Assembly (NCBI GenBank): GCA_017381365.1
Contig: JAFOCI010000053.1
Coordinates: 40,275-104,274, forward strand
From: Treponema sp.
GTDB taxonomy: Bacteria; Spirochaetota; Spirochaetia; Treponematales; Treponemataceae
DNA length: 64,000 bases
Reading direction: 5' to 3'
Positions 1 to 7,830 of the stretch are shown here, one piece after another. A program made the translations under genes and the position numbers. The notes under the pieces were generated by a model. That model was not told the DNA's origin, did not search any database, and saw only the letters and a program-made list of their open reading frames with translations. Every line of letters starts with the position of its first letter. Within the stretch, counting starts at the first letter, position 1.

Positions 1-1856
1 TCAAAAGTAATGGATTCCCCTTCTGCAGCCCCCCAGCGAGAGACAAAAGAATCAAAATTTGCAGAAGTTTTGTCCAGTTCAAATGAAATCTTTGCGTTTA
101 CTGGCTCCGGATTATCTTCCGAAAGAATTTTTCCACCTTTCACGGCAGATTTTTCAGCTTCAATAAACCAGGTATTTTTAGGAGATTCTGCTCTAAGAGG
201 ACTTGCAGGCAAAACAGGAACATCTGAAACAGCTTGAACCGTATAAACATCAAGAACATCAGATGGCTTTACAGTAAACTCCCGCTCTGAAATAAATTTT
301 AAATGTTTGCCATTTTTAAGAATTTCATAACCGGCTTCATTTTTCTGACGCCATCTTAAAGAATATTTTCCCTTTTCATAATCAACATTCAATACAGGAA
401 TTTCTGGAGAAACTGCAGAAGCTTCAAAATCAACGGCATTCAAAGAATTTTCAGAATAGGATTTTTCAAAAAGCTCTGATTTTTCCAGCTGTATATGCAC
501 ATTAAAAGTCTGTTTCAATCCGTATGGAATAACAAAGTCTGCAGGACAGGTTTTCCCATTCAGAACAAAAGATTTTATGCTGTCTCCGGAACCTTCAACT
601 GATAAATTTAAGACAGAATCGCCAAAAACAATACCATCGACCTTTATGTGATTTCCAATAGAATCAAAAACCAAAGGATTAATTTTAATTCCTTTTTCGG
701 TAAAATCTATTCCACAGAAAACACGGTAAATATATGCAAGATAACCGGCAACAGACCAGAGCTGACGGTCAGAATTCGTCTGTGTTTCTTCACTGAACGT
801 TGAAGCTACATAGTTTTCCTTGAAAGTTCCAAATTTTTTGGCAGCATTAAGAATTGCCTTGAACTCTTTTTCGCACTCAGCTGCATTTCCAGCCTTTTTA
901 AGAGCAAGTCCGCGGTAAGCCTGGACAAATGGCCAAACGGCATCGTTATGGTAAGAAGGAACTTTTGCAAGCTGAGGAGCAACAACACTCATTCCGAACT
1001 GATTTGGCTTTACGACATTAAGAGCTGAATTCCAAAAATCCTTTTCGCAGACACCATTCAAAACAGCAAGACTTGTTCCCAGAGTTTCATATCCACCATA
1101 AAGGGTTTCATAGACATTGGAAATGATATAGTTTCCATACCTTTTTTTTTCAGTAAGCCAGAAATTCTCATTTATGCCTTCCTTCATCAGAAGAAGACGT
1201 GAATTCCACAGATTTTTTTCTTCGTCAGAAAGATTTAAAATATGAGAAAGCTTTTCTGCTGCTTTTATGGCACCATAATAATCATTATTTGTGCCAAGAG
1301 CATAACTCGATGCTATAAAAACGCTGTCCATCCATCTTGGATAAGTCTGTTCACGCCAGTCAAGGAAAGATGTTTCGCCGCGGAAAATATTTTTTTCTGA
1401 ATTGAAATTAACCAGCAGGTCATTATCCAGCGTTTTATTTATTACATCATAAACCCATTTAAAATATTCAGAATCCTGTTTGAAAAGTGCGTAATCGTAA
1501 GCTGCAATCCCCCACACGATTCTATCAGTACTTACAGGATAACTTCCGCCGGAACCTGTATCCTGCAGAATCATCCCATTTTCTACGCGGCTGGCAAGTG
1601 ATTTTTCTACAGCTTCTGGAAATAAAAATGAAAGAGATAAATCAATTGCATAGGACATATCTCTTGTCCACGCAGCAGGCCATTTTGCACCAGCAGAAAA
1701 AGTTCCATCAGAACGTATGTCCATCTGAATTTCTTTAAGGGCAAGCTCCGTAAAATCATTTACAATTTTATTTTCTGAACGAAAAACAGGCAGGGCTGCA
1801 ACTCCAGAAACAGCGAGACTAATCAGCAGAATTACTTGAACCAGAAACTTTTTCAT
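1..1856 (-). CDS. Secreted six-hairpin glycosidase-like protein (partial, 3' end outside window)
   Basis: About 618 residues are readable with no stop down to base 3, so the C-terminus lies beyond the left edge. The protein starts MKKFLVQVILLISLAVSG, a signal peptide, and is probably exported. The central part has WPAAWTRDMSYAIDLSL, a DTGSGGSYPVSTDR segment and FLDWREQTYPRWMD, which I recognise from alpha/alpha-toroid six-hairpin glycosidases of gut bacteria; the exact substrate is not evident. The start at 1856 has an AGGAA ribosome-binding site and overlaps the end of the upstream lipoprotein gene by 38 bases, so the two are probably cotranscribed. After the toroid come beta-rich regions, possibly carbohydrate-binding. 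The role in polysaccharide breakdown is inferred. Confidence 0.72.
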   Translation of the reverse strand, partial: MKKFLVQVILLISLAVSGVAALPVFRSENKIVNDFTELALKEIQMDIRSDGTFSAGAKWPAAWTRDMSYAIDLSLSFLFPEAVEKSLASRVENGMILQDTGSGGSYPVSTDRIVWGIAAYDYALFKQDSEYFKWVYDVINKTLDNDLLVNFNSEKNIFRGETSFLDWREQTYPRWMDSVFIASSYALGTNNDYYGAIKAAEKLSHILNLSDEEKNLWNSRLLLMKEGINENFWLTEKKRYGNYIISNVYETLYGGYETLGTSLAVLNGVCEKDFWNSALNVVKPNQFGMSVVAPQLAKVPSYHNDAVWPFVQAYRGLALKKAGNAAECEKEFKAILNAAKKFGTFKENYVASTFSEETQTNSDRQLWSVAGYLAYIYRVFCGIDFTEKGIKINPLVFDSIGNHIKVDGIVFGDSVLNLSVEGSGDSIKSFVLNGKTCPADFVIPYGLKQTFNVHIQLEKSELFEKSYSENSLNAVDFEASAVSPEIPVLNVDYEKGKYSLRWRQKNEAGYEILKNGKHLKFISEREFTVKPSDVLDVYTVQAVSDVPVLPASPLRAESPKNTWFIEAEKSAVKGGKILSEDNPEPVNAKISFELDKTSANFDSFVSRWGAAEGESITF

Positions 1857-2520
1857 CTGTTACAAATTCCTTTGGATATTCTATGTATAGTTTATAAGAC
1901 TCAAAGAATCTTGTATAAGGAATCATCTGAACAAGATAAGGCATTTTTGCATAATCAATATAATCTGAATCTTCAAATTCTTTTTTCTGTTCTTCAGTAA
2001 TATCATCTGAAAAACGATAGAAAATGTACGAAGGAACTTCTTTTTCATAACAAGGCTGGGATGGATAAACATATTTGTCAGACAACTCATAGGTATCTGA
2101 CTTATAAGCCGTACCATGTGGCTCATAAATCAATTTCTTCAGTTTTCCTTCTGACGTTCTGATTAAGTTTGATGTAGCATAAAGATTATATGGTCCATCA
2201 TAAAAAACATTAAAGGTATACAATTCCTGTTTTACGATATTTACAGCATGAAATGTATTTCCGTCTTTATAATACCATCCATCAGAAGTTGTTAAATGAC
2301 TGCCATCTTCAAAATTAATCTGAAGATTTTCTGAATATCCTGCAATATATTCAACCTGTGGAGATAAAGACTTTGCTTTTGCAGTATACCCAACACCATT
2401 GATAGTTAAATGAATATCTTTATCGAAATTATTTACAATAATCCACTTACTTTCCTCATAATCAGATTTACATCCCAAAAAAAATAATGAAACAAAAAAA
2501 AGAAGAAAAAGCTTTTTCAT
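1819..2520 (-). CDS. Hypothetical lipoprotein
   Basis: 233 residues. The N-terminus MKKLFLLFFVSLFFLGCKSD is a lipoprotein signal with the lipobox FLGC (Cys17), so it should be lipidated and anchored in a membrane. The rest is rich in Tyr, Ser and Asp with no domain I recognise. The start has GAGG nine bases upstream. The 3' end overlaps the start of the six-hairpin glycosidase, suggesting joint expression and a role at the cell surface, perhaps in glycan handling; this function is inference only. Confidence 0.75.
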   Translation of the reverse strand: MKKLFLLFFVSLFFLGCKSDYEESKWIIVNNFDKDIHLTINGVGYTAKAKSLSPQVEYIAGYSENLQINFEDGSHLTTSDGWYYKDGNTFHAVNIVKQELYTFNVFYDGPYNLYATSNLIRTSEGKLKKLIYEPHGTAYKSDTYELSDKYVYPSQPCYEKEVPSYIFYRFSDDITEEQKKEFEDSDYIDYAKMPYLVQMIPYTRFFESYKLYIEYPKEFVTDEKVSGSSNSAD

Positions 2521-2570
2521 AACAACCTCATCTTTAGTTTAACAATCAACAGCTAAAAAATCAATTCTAT

Positions 2571-2599
2571 TTGACATTCTGACAATACGTATGTATATT
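2571..2599 (+). promoter_or_regulatory. Sigma70-type promoter of ssrA
   Basis: The -35 box TTGACA (2571-2576) and the -10 box TATATT (2594-2599) are 17 bases apart. Transcription would begin near 2606, about 33 bases before the mature tmRNA 5' end, leaving a leader for RNase P to remove. Confidence 0.65.
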
Positions 2600-2638
2600 A
2601 TAGGTGTAAATGTCTAAGAGCATTTTAACCATGTACCC

Positions 2639-3014
2639 GGGGGTGCACCGGTTTCGACGGATGCGGGAGCGCATTTACTGCATGTAGGTGTGAAGGCGCC
2701 TTAAGCTGACAAAAAAAATAACTGCAATCTTCAACAGAAAAGAAGAAGAAGATTCTTCTGAAGAACAGTTTGCAATGGCTGCCTAGTCAGCCTGCACGGA
2801 ACTCACAGGGTGCTGTTCCTAACTTTGTGATGTTCTGACGCTAACAGGAACTAGATGTACATTGCGTTCGGCCGATGTATGTGACATTTAGTCGGAATAC
2901 GGAAAAGACGCTTGTTATGCTGCTACCTTTTCCCGACAATTACCTCGCATAACTAAACATGTAGATGTACTTGGACTACGCACCCGGACGGGGGTTCAAT
3001 TCCCCCCATCTCCA
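2639..3014 (+). ncRNA. ssrA: Transfer-messenger RNA (tmRNA)
   Basis: The tRNA-like ends are clear. GGGGGTG at 2639-2645 pairs with CATCTCC at 3007-3013, followed by discriminator A3014; CCA is not encoded. The 5' part has the conserved TTTCGACGG, and the 3' part has a T-arm with GGGGGTTCAATTCCCCC. tmRNA with SmpB rescues stalled ribosomes and tags the nascent protein for proteolysis. The most likely tag reading frame starts at GCA 2724 and ends at TAG 2784-2786. It encodes 20 residues, beginning AIFNRKEEED and ending SSEEQFAMAA: long, acidic and ending in MAA rather than the commoner LAA. The resume codon is inferred from position and from the ending. Confidence 0.95.
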
Positions 3015-3047
3015 AAAAGCCTTGAGATTGAAAATCAAGGCTTTTTT
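3015..3047 (+). terminator. Rho-independent terminator of ssrA
   Basis: AAGCCTTGA and TCAAGGCTT form a stem around a short A-rich loop, followed by a run of T. It begins directly after the tmRNA 3' end. Confidence 0.8.
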
Positions 3048-3058
3048 ATTAATAAAAA

Positions 3059-3206
3059 GCTTTCAGGGGAATTGACCCCGCGGAATGAGCGCCGAGCGAA
3101 TAGCGAGGATGAGCCTGCAGGAGGCAGGCGTAAGCGAATGAAGACGGCTGAAAGGAGCATACATGGATGTATGCGACTGGAAGCGGTTCAATTCCCCCCA
3201 TCTCCA
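3059..3206 (+). repeat. Attachment-site-like scar: duplicated tmRNA 3' end with GC-rich filler
   Basis: Bases 3185-3206 repeat exactly the last 22 bases of the tmRNA gene (2993-3014), 192 bases downstream. The filler is much richer in G+C than its surroundings and contains small hairpins: GCCTGC/GCAGGC near 3113-3129 and CATACA/TGTATG near 3158-3173. Its left end (AGGGGAATTGACC, near 3065) is an inverted near-copy of the T-arm. The second copy has its own terminator just after it. Tyrosine integrases often use tmRNA 3' ends and duplicate them on integration, so this is probably the remnant of a lost or collapsed element. No integrase gene is present. Confidence 0.6.
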
Positions 3207-3208
3207 TT

Positions 3209-3243
3209 AAGAGCTGGATAAATAATCCGGCTCTTTTTGTTTT
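3209..3243 (+). terminator. Second terminator after the duplicated tmRNA end
   Basis: AAGAGCTGGAT and ATCCGGCTCTT pair over 11 positions (one G-U) around the loop AAATA, followed by TTTTTGTTTT. It probably was the original terminator of ssrA before the duplication. Confidence 0.65.
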
Positions 3244-3259
3244 AACAGAGGCATTAATT

Positions 3260-3433
3260 ATGGATGACAATGAATACTATTCACTAATGAGAAAACAAAA
3301 TTTCCATAGAACAGACATAAACATCGCAAAAACTAAATCTGATTACAGGAAATGGGAAATAAATCAGGGCCGGGAAGATGCAGAAATGCTGGAAGAAAAA
3401 AAATCTGACACCAAAAACGAAGAAAATGAATAA
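3260..3433 (+). CDS. Small hypothetical charged protein
   Basis: 57 residues from ATG 3260, preceded by AGAGG at a suitable distance. A longer in-frame reading from 3167 would run through the duplicated tmRNA end and is not credible. The protein (MDDNEYYSLMRKQNFHRTD at the start) is hydrophilic with an acidic, lysine-rich tail and no domain I recognise. It stands alone between the attachment scar and the GH16 gene. Confidence 0.45.
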   Translation: MDDNEYYSLMRKQNFHRTDINIAKTKSDYRKWEINQGREDAEMLEEKKSDTKNEENE

Positions 3434-3436
3434 AAC

Positions 3437-4245
3437 CTAATCAGAAATTCTTTTCTTATAAACCTTTACATAATCAACATACATTTTTCTAGAACCGCCA
3501 GCCTGGATTACAGAATCAACAGGTCCTCCCCACTCGCCAAATTCAGCGGAAATTTTCATGTAACCAGGAGCCTCGCAAATACCATTTCCATAATCCTTTC
3601 CACACATAACCCACAAAAGGTTCCCGTCAAGATAACATTTATAATTATCATCATTCCATTCAAACTGATAAATATGCCAGTTATCATAAAAATTATTATC
3701 TTTATCTGTGACTTTTATACCGTCTGTACCTTTCATTTTATGAGCAGCTCCATAAGCATCCCAATGAATGGTTGTCATCAAACGTCCTGGTTCATTTCCA
3801 TTAACACCATTATATTTCCAGGGACTATTTCCGGGAAGAATTTCAAAAAAATCAAGTTCAGCCGCATTTTGTGCGCTTCCACTTACATGAGATTCATCAT
3901 TATCAGCAAACAACCAGAACGCATACCAAAAACCAGAACCTTTGTCTACCTTAAATTTTATTTCGTATAGACCTTTCGCCTCCTTAAACATGATTTTTGA
4001 TCCGTCTTTACTTATTGAGCGGACAGCCCCTGATATCAACCTTCCATCTGATTCTTGCTTGCACTCAAGGATAAGATTACCATCCTTTACGTAAGAACAA
4101 CCATCATTCCACCAGCCGTGATTTTTCATCTGTTCCTGCCGTTCCCATTCAGGACATCGTTCCCACTTAGTGATATCAAGCTCATTTCCTTCAAAATCAT
4201 CATAGAAAATCTGTGTATATTTTTTTTAATTTCTTCTTCGGTCAT
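3437..4245 (-). CDS. GH16 family beta-glucanase, frameshifted near the N-terminus
   Basis: The downstream frame (3437-4129, 230 residues from an internal Met) holds the GH16 active-site motif ELDFFEI, with the nucleophile and acid/base glutamates, plus typical WYAFWLF and MTTIHWDAYG segments. This suggests a laminarinase or lichenase. Upstream, the same frame reads FYDDFEGNELDITKWER, the expected GH16 N-terminal strand, but it connects to the ribosome-binding site (AAGGA) and ATG at 4245 only if one A is added to the A8 run at 4220-4227. So the gene is broken by one base, phase-variable by slippage, corrected by transcriptional slippage, or the base is a sequencing error. There is no signal peptide. 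The closest substrate is not decidable here. Confidence 0.7.
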
Positions 4246-4342
4246 CTTCATTCCTTTTGATTTTTAACAATAACAGCATAAAAATATACTTATCTGAATG
4301 AATATTAAATAACAAAATCTTAAAAAATTACAATTTTTTGCA

Positions 4343-4405
4343 GTAATGAACGAACTCCGACGCAGGAATAAAATAATAACAGCCTTTTTTATGGCCGTTC
4401 ACTAC
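4343..4405. repeat. Imperfect inverted repeat in the GH16/tRNA-Pro gap
   Basis: GTAATGAACG (4343-4352) and CGTTCACTAC (4396-4405) are inverted copies with one mismatch, 43 bases apart. The 213-base gap (4268-4480) holds nothing else I recognise apart from the tRNA terminator. It could be a degenerate small dispersed element. Confidence 0.3.
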
Positions 4406-4446
4406 ACTTCAAATTCCGAAATGAAAATTCGTTTGCTTTTTAAAGC

Positions 4447-4478
4447 AAAAAAAGCTCTTGATTTTACTCAAGAGCTTT
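4447..4478 (-). terminator. Terminator of tRNA-Pro
   Basis: Perfect 11-base arms AAAGCTCTTGA/TCAAGAGCTTT with a six-base loop, followed on the minus strand by seven T. Confidence 0.8.
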
Positions 4479-4480
4479 AG

Positions 4481-4553
4481 TCGGGATGACAGGATTTGAA
4501 CCTGCGACATCCTGGTCCCAAACCAGACGCGCTACCAGCTGCGCTACATCCCG
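4481..4553 (-). tRNA. tRNA-Pro (UGG)
   Basis: The cloverleaf is complete: acceptor CGGGATG/CATCCCG, D-arm with GCGCAGCTGGTAGCGC, anticodon stem CTGG/CCAG around TTTGGGA (anticodon UGG) and T-arm GCAGGTTCAAATCCTGT. It is 73 bases with discriminator A and no encoded CCA. It has its own promoter and terminator. Confidence 0.95.
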
Positions 4554-4566
4554 TTGCGTGATTAAT

Positions 4567-4595
4567 AATATATACTAATTGATTTTTTTAATCAA
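4567..4595 (-). promoter_or_regulatory. Promoter of tRNA-Pro
   Basis: On the minus strand, TTGATT (4590-4595) and TATATT (4567-4572) are spaced by 17 bases. The -10 box ends 13 bases before the mature tRNA 5' end at 4553. Confidence 0.6.
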
Positions 4596-4633
4596 GTAGT
4601 TACCTCAAAAAAAATGAAAAAAAAATCAATTTT

Positions 4634-6067
4634 TTAGATTATTTCTGCAAGGCATTCTGTTTCGCCGCCTTTTTTTGTACCAGCTTCGTATTCACCCAAA
4701 ATGCGCACTTTTACAGAAGAACCTGTTTTAGGCGCAAGAAAACCGTCTTTTTCTATAATTTCACAGTGAAGAAAATTTTCTGTAACTGCATGATAAACAA
4801 CATTCCCCTCTCCAGATGCAAAAACAGAAGGCTTTTTTACAGTTTCAAGAACAGCATTAAATATTTTACCTGTACATTCCTTTATGTATTTTTTCTTACT
4901 TTCAGAAGCCCATTCAGAAAGTCTGGCAGCTCGTTCACCACTTACCGACTGAGGAACCTTATTTTTTAATGTGGCAGCAACAGTACCAGGACGAACACTA
5001 TAAGGAAAAACATGAACCCATGCAAATCCACAGTTTTCACAAAGTTCCATAGTTTCGTCAAAATTTTCTGCAGTTTCGCCAGGAAAACCTGTAATAATAT
5101 CGCAGGCAAGAAATGGATTATTCTTTGCTGATTTAAGCAAATTACATGCATTCACAACATCTTCCGCAGAATATCTTCTTGCCATAGCTTTCAGAACAGA
5201 ATTGCTTCCACTTTGAACTGAAATATGAAAATGGGGACAAACTCTTGGATTCTTTATCACTTCACAGAAAAATTCATCAACAACTTCTGGATAAAGACTG
5301 GAGATACGCATGGCAATTTTTGAAGTATTTTCAAGACATAATTTTAAAAGATGGGCAAAATCAATATAATCATTACCATACTTTCCGCGATACTGACCAA
5401 TATTCACAGTTGTAAAAACAACTTCTGCATGACCACTTTTTTCCAGCTGAACAACCCTGTCTATTACAGTCTGAGCATCCAGAGAAACAGAATGACCTCT
5501 GGCAATATTAATAGTACAATAAGTACAGTTATTATTGCAGCCATCCTGAATTTTTATAGAGGAACGGGAATGAGCTATAAACGAATCAGTTGAAAGTTTA
5601 AAAGCATTTTCACTAAATCCTCTTTTTTCAGACTGTTTTGCAAAAAGACCATTATTTAGTTCAAGGGCAAAATCAACTGCATTAAATTCTTTAGTTTCTA
5701 ATCTTTTCCGTAATAATACTGGTACATCTGCAAGACGACTTTTTATCTGTCCTTTTAATACTGCAATGCGGCTATCCATATTACGAATGTCTTCTGGAGA
5801 AAGCTGAGCATAACATCCAGTTACGATTATTGTAGCCTTTGGACATTTTTCAAGGACAAGACGAATCATACGCCTGTCCTTCTGTTCCGCCTTTTGAGTA
5901 ACTGCACACGTATTTATTACGCACAGAACTGTATCTGATTCAACAAGACTTTTTGCAGTAAACGGCTTTAACGACACTGAAAACGATTGTTCAACAAAAG
6001 AATGAGCAGAACTTTCGCTTTCAATCTGGTTAAGACGACAACCTGTGGTTTCAAAATGAATATTCAA
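4634..6067 (-). CDS. mtaB: tRNA (N6-threonylcarbamoyladenosine37-C2)-methylthiotransferase MtaB
   Basis: A radical-SAM enzyme that converts t6A37 to ms2t6A in tRNAs reading ANN codons. With a TTG start at 6067 it has 477 residues, slightly longer than usual, and begins MNIHFETTGCRLNQ. The N-terminal methylthiotransferase domain has three cluster cysteines (near residues 10, 54 and 85, in TGCRLN, NTCAV and TGCYAQ). The radical-SAM motif CNNNCTYC lies near 177-184, and a TRAM-like region ends the protein. An earlier TTG at 6121 would overlap the TPR gene by 47 bases, whereas 6067 follows that gene's stop directly. No strong ribosome-binding site is seen, so translational coupling is likely. Confidence 0.88.
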   Translation of the reverse strand: MNIHFETTGCRLNQIESESSAHSFVEQSFSVSLKPFTAKSLVESDTVLCVINTCAVTQKAEQKDRRMIRLVLEKCPKATIIVTGCYAQLSPEDIRNMDSRIAVLKGQIKSRLADVPVLLRKRLETKEFNAVDFALELNNGLFAKQSEKRGFSENAFKLSTDSFIAHSRSSIKIQDGCNNNCTYCTINIARGHSVSLDAQTVIDRVVQLEKSGHAEVVFTTVNIGQYRGKYGNDYIDFAHLLKLCLENTSKIAMRISSLYPEVVDEFFCEVIKNPRVCPHFHISVQSGSNSVLKAMARRYSAEDVVNACNLLKSAKNNPFLACDIITGFPGETAENFDETMELCENCGFAWVHVFPYSVRPGTVAATLKNKVPQSVSGERAARLSEWASESKKKYIKECTGKIFNAVLETVKKPSVFASGEGNVVYHAVTENFLHCEIIEKDGFLAPKTGSSVKVRILGEYEAGTKKGGETECLAEII

Positions 6068-6074
6068 GATTTTA

Positions 6075-6716
6075 CTACTGCAATTTAGCAGAAACTCTGC
6101 TGCGACCGCGCTCAGCGTCAACTGATGATGAATTCAAGCGCAAAGCTTCATCATAAGCTTCAACAGCCTGATAATAATTTCCTGCCATTTCACGGGCATA
6201 ACCAAGACGAATCCACCAGTGCTCAAGCATAGGTTCTTTTCTAACTGCTGTAGACAACGCAATATCTGCATGCTGATACTTAGCCTGACGAATATAAATT
6301 TCTCCCATAAAATAATATGCAGTACCAACTCGAGCACCGCTTTCAGGTGCATTTGCTACGTATTTCTGAAACTGTTCAAGGGCACCATTATTTTTACCAA
6401 GATAATAACGTGCTTCGCCTAGAACTTCTGTAAGACGCAAATCATAAGGACTAACAGAAAGACCTGCAAGCGCACGCTGCTCAGCCTCTGAATACTGACG
6501 ATTTCTAATCAACGACCAGCACATAACGACATAAGATTCAACCCGTTTAGGATTTTCGTTTATTTCCTGCTCACACACAGCAATAGATTCTGCATAACGA
6601 CCATTATTATAAAGAACCAATGCATCCTGTTTCAAACTACTCTGCCCAAAAACACTAAAACAAGGTAACAATAACAAACTTACAAATAATTTTATAATCA
6701 AATTCTTTTTCATCAT
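6075..6716 (-). CDS. Exported TPR-repeat protein
   Basis: 213 residues from ATG 6716; MMKKNLIIKLFVSLLLLPCFSVFGQ is a signal peptide. Several tetratricopeptide repeats follow (for example LVLYNNGRYAESIAVC, AEQRALAGLSVSPYD and YYFMGEIYIRQAKYQHAD), so it is probably a periplasmic scaffold. It starts 13 bases after the bactofilin stop codon and leads into mtaB, forming a three-gene unit. A longer reading from 6815 would run inside the bactofilin gene and was rejected. Confidence 0.8.
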   Translation of the reverse strand: MMKKNLIIKLFVSLLLLPCFSVFGQSSLKQDALVLYNNGRYAESIAVCEQEINENPKRVESYVVMCWSLIRNRQYSEAEQRALAGLSVSPYDLRLTEVLGEARYYLGKNNGALEQFQKYVANAPESGARVGTAYYFMGEIYIRQAKYQHADIALSTAVRKEPMLEHWWIRLGYAREMAGNYYQAVEAYDEALRLNSSSVDAERGRSRVSAKLQ

Positions 6717-6729
6717 AACAACCAATAAT

Positions 6730-7098
6730 TTAATTTTTATCTTTGAGCATTGTACATCTACCTGTAAATGTACTGCCAGGTTCAAGAACAACCTGCTTTG
6801 AAGAAATGTCACCATCTATAGTTCCGGTTGAAGTTATAAAAATCAATTCTCTGGCAGAAACATTTCCATGAACTTTTCCTTTTACCAATATTCTTGCAAC
6901 ATTTATATCCGCATTGACTTCTGCAGTAGAATCGACAACAAGATCACTTGTAGCATCTATTTTTCCATTTACACTACAGCGAATCATAAATGGCTTTACA
7001 AATTTTATGTTACCGGTAAACTTAATTCCAGGTTCCATAATTGTATCAAATGCTTCATCTTCCAAATCAAAAAAATCAGATTCCTTTACGTCAAACAT
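6730..7098 (-). CDS. Bactofilin family cytoskeletal protein
   Basis: 122 residues from ATG 7098 (MFDVKESDFFDLEDEAFD). The repeated short beta-strand pattern (GNIKF, GKIDA, AEVNADINV, GKVHGNVSA, GTIDGDISS, GSTFTGRC) is the right-handed beta-helix of bactofilins (DUF583), polymer-forming proteins involved in cell shape and envelope modification. The acidic tail before the helix is typical. No convincing ribosome-binding site is seen, and a strong promoter ends six bases before the start codon, so its mRNA may be leaderless. An upstream in-frame start at 7134 would overlap that promoter. Confidence 0.88.
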   Translation of the reverse strand: MFDVKESDFFDLEDEAFDTIMEPGIKFTGNIKFVKPFMIRCSVNGKIDATSDLVVDSTAEVNADINVARILVKGKVHGNVSARELIFITSTGTIDGDISSKQVVLEPGSTFTGRCTMLKDKN

Positions 7099-7104
7099 AT
7101 TGTT

Positions 7105-7134
7105 ATAATACCCTAATAAACAACTGCAAGTCAA
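7105..7134 (-). promoter_or_regulatory. Promoter of the bactofilin-TPR-mtaB unit, abutting the start codon
   Basis: TTGACT (7129-7134) and TATTAT (7105-7110) on the minus strand are spaced 18 bases. The -10 box ends only six bases before the ATG at 7098, which puts the transcription start at or next to the start codon. Confidence 0.6.
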
Positions 7135-7154
7135 TTTATCTGAGCATACCTTTA

Positions 7155-7183
7155 TTGCTTAACAGATTTTTAAAAGTTATACT
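7155..7183 (+). promoter_or_regulatory. Promoter of the exported protein at 7194, near-leaderless
   Basis: TTGCTT (7155-7160) and TATACT (7178-7183) are spaced 17 bases. Ten bases separate the -10 box from the ATG at 7194, predicting a leader of only a few bases. Confidence 0.55.
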
Positions 7184-7193
7184 TAACAGGTGT

Positions 7194-7814
7194 ATGAAAA
7201 GAAAAATTTTAATATTTCTCCTGATTTTTTTTACGCTGAATGCTATTTTTTCACAACAAAATTCACAAAAAAAATCACCGCAAAAAAATAACTTTTTTAA
7301 TCTCCTGAATTCAAAAAATTCGTCAATATATTCCAATATAAAATTATCTGGTGGCTACAATTCTGATTCTATAATGAATTGTCCTGTCGCAAAACTCAAA
7401 ATAGATATTGCAGAAGGCATTTTTTCAAATTTTTCAATACAATCATCTGCATCTGTAACTATTAGTCGTTCTTCTGATGAAATCTACTGTTTAGGACTTT
7501 CAATTCCTGATATAAGCTTTGGCTACTATTTTTCAAAATTTCTCGTTTACATTGGAGGTTCTTTTTATCAATGCTGGTATTTTTTAAATGAATCTTCCAC
7601 GTATGAAGATTTTTTAATTTCAACGCACTGTTACGGGTATACATTGCACGGAGGATTATCAGTTTCATTAAATGATTATATCTCGTTTTTTGCAGATTAC
7701 ACATTCGCTCCTCATAACTGGATACAAACAACGGGTCATTCTGACATTGATTGGGTTTATTCTAATCAGATTGGAGCCGGCATCTGTTTATCTATTCCGT
7801 GGTCTATAAATTAA
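7194..7814 (+). CDS. Hypothetical exported protein, possibly outer-membrane
   Basis: 206 residues beginning with the signal peptide MKRKILIFLLIFFTLNAIFS, then a Gln/Lys/Asn linker. The rest has many alternating aromatic and polar stretches (FGYYFSKFLVYIGGSFY, LNDYISFFADYTFAPHN) that fit a small beta-barrel. I recognise no family. Divergent from the bactofilin gene; a lipoprotein gene follows 16 bases downstream. Confidence 0.65.
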   Translation: MKRKILIFLLIFFTLNAIFSQQNSQKKSPQKNNFFNLLNSKNSSIYSNIKLSGGYNSDSIMNCPVAKLKIDIAEGIFSNFSIQSSASVTISRSSDEIYCLGLSIPDISFGYYFSKFLVYIGGSFYQCWYFLNESSTYEDFLISTHCYGYTLHGGLSVSLNDYISFFADYTFAPHNWIQTTGHSDIDWVYSNQIGAGICLSIPWSIN

Positions 7815-7830
7815 ATTCTGGAGTATTAAA

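Noticed and set aside
10..237. Short plus-strand frame at the left edge
   Set aside because: It lies antisense to the continuous six-hairpin glycosidase frame.
3167..3259. Upstream extension of the small ORF
   Set aside because: It would read through the duplicated tmRNA end and its terminator; the ATG at 3260 has a proper ribosome-binding site.
6068..6121. Longer N-terminus for MtaB
   Set aside because: It would overlap the TPR gene by 47 bases, and the conserved sequence begins at MNIHFETTGC.
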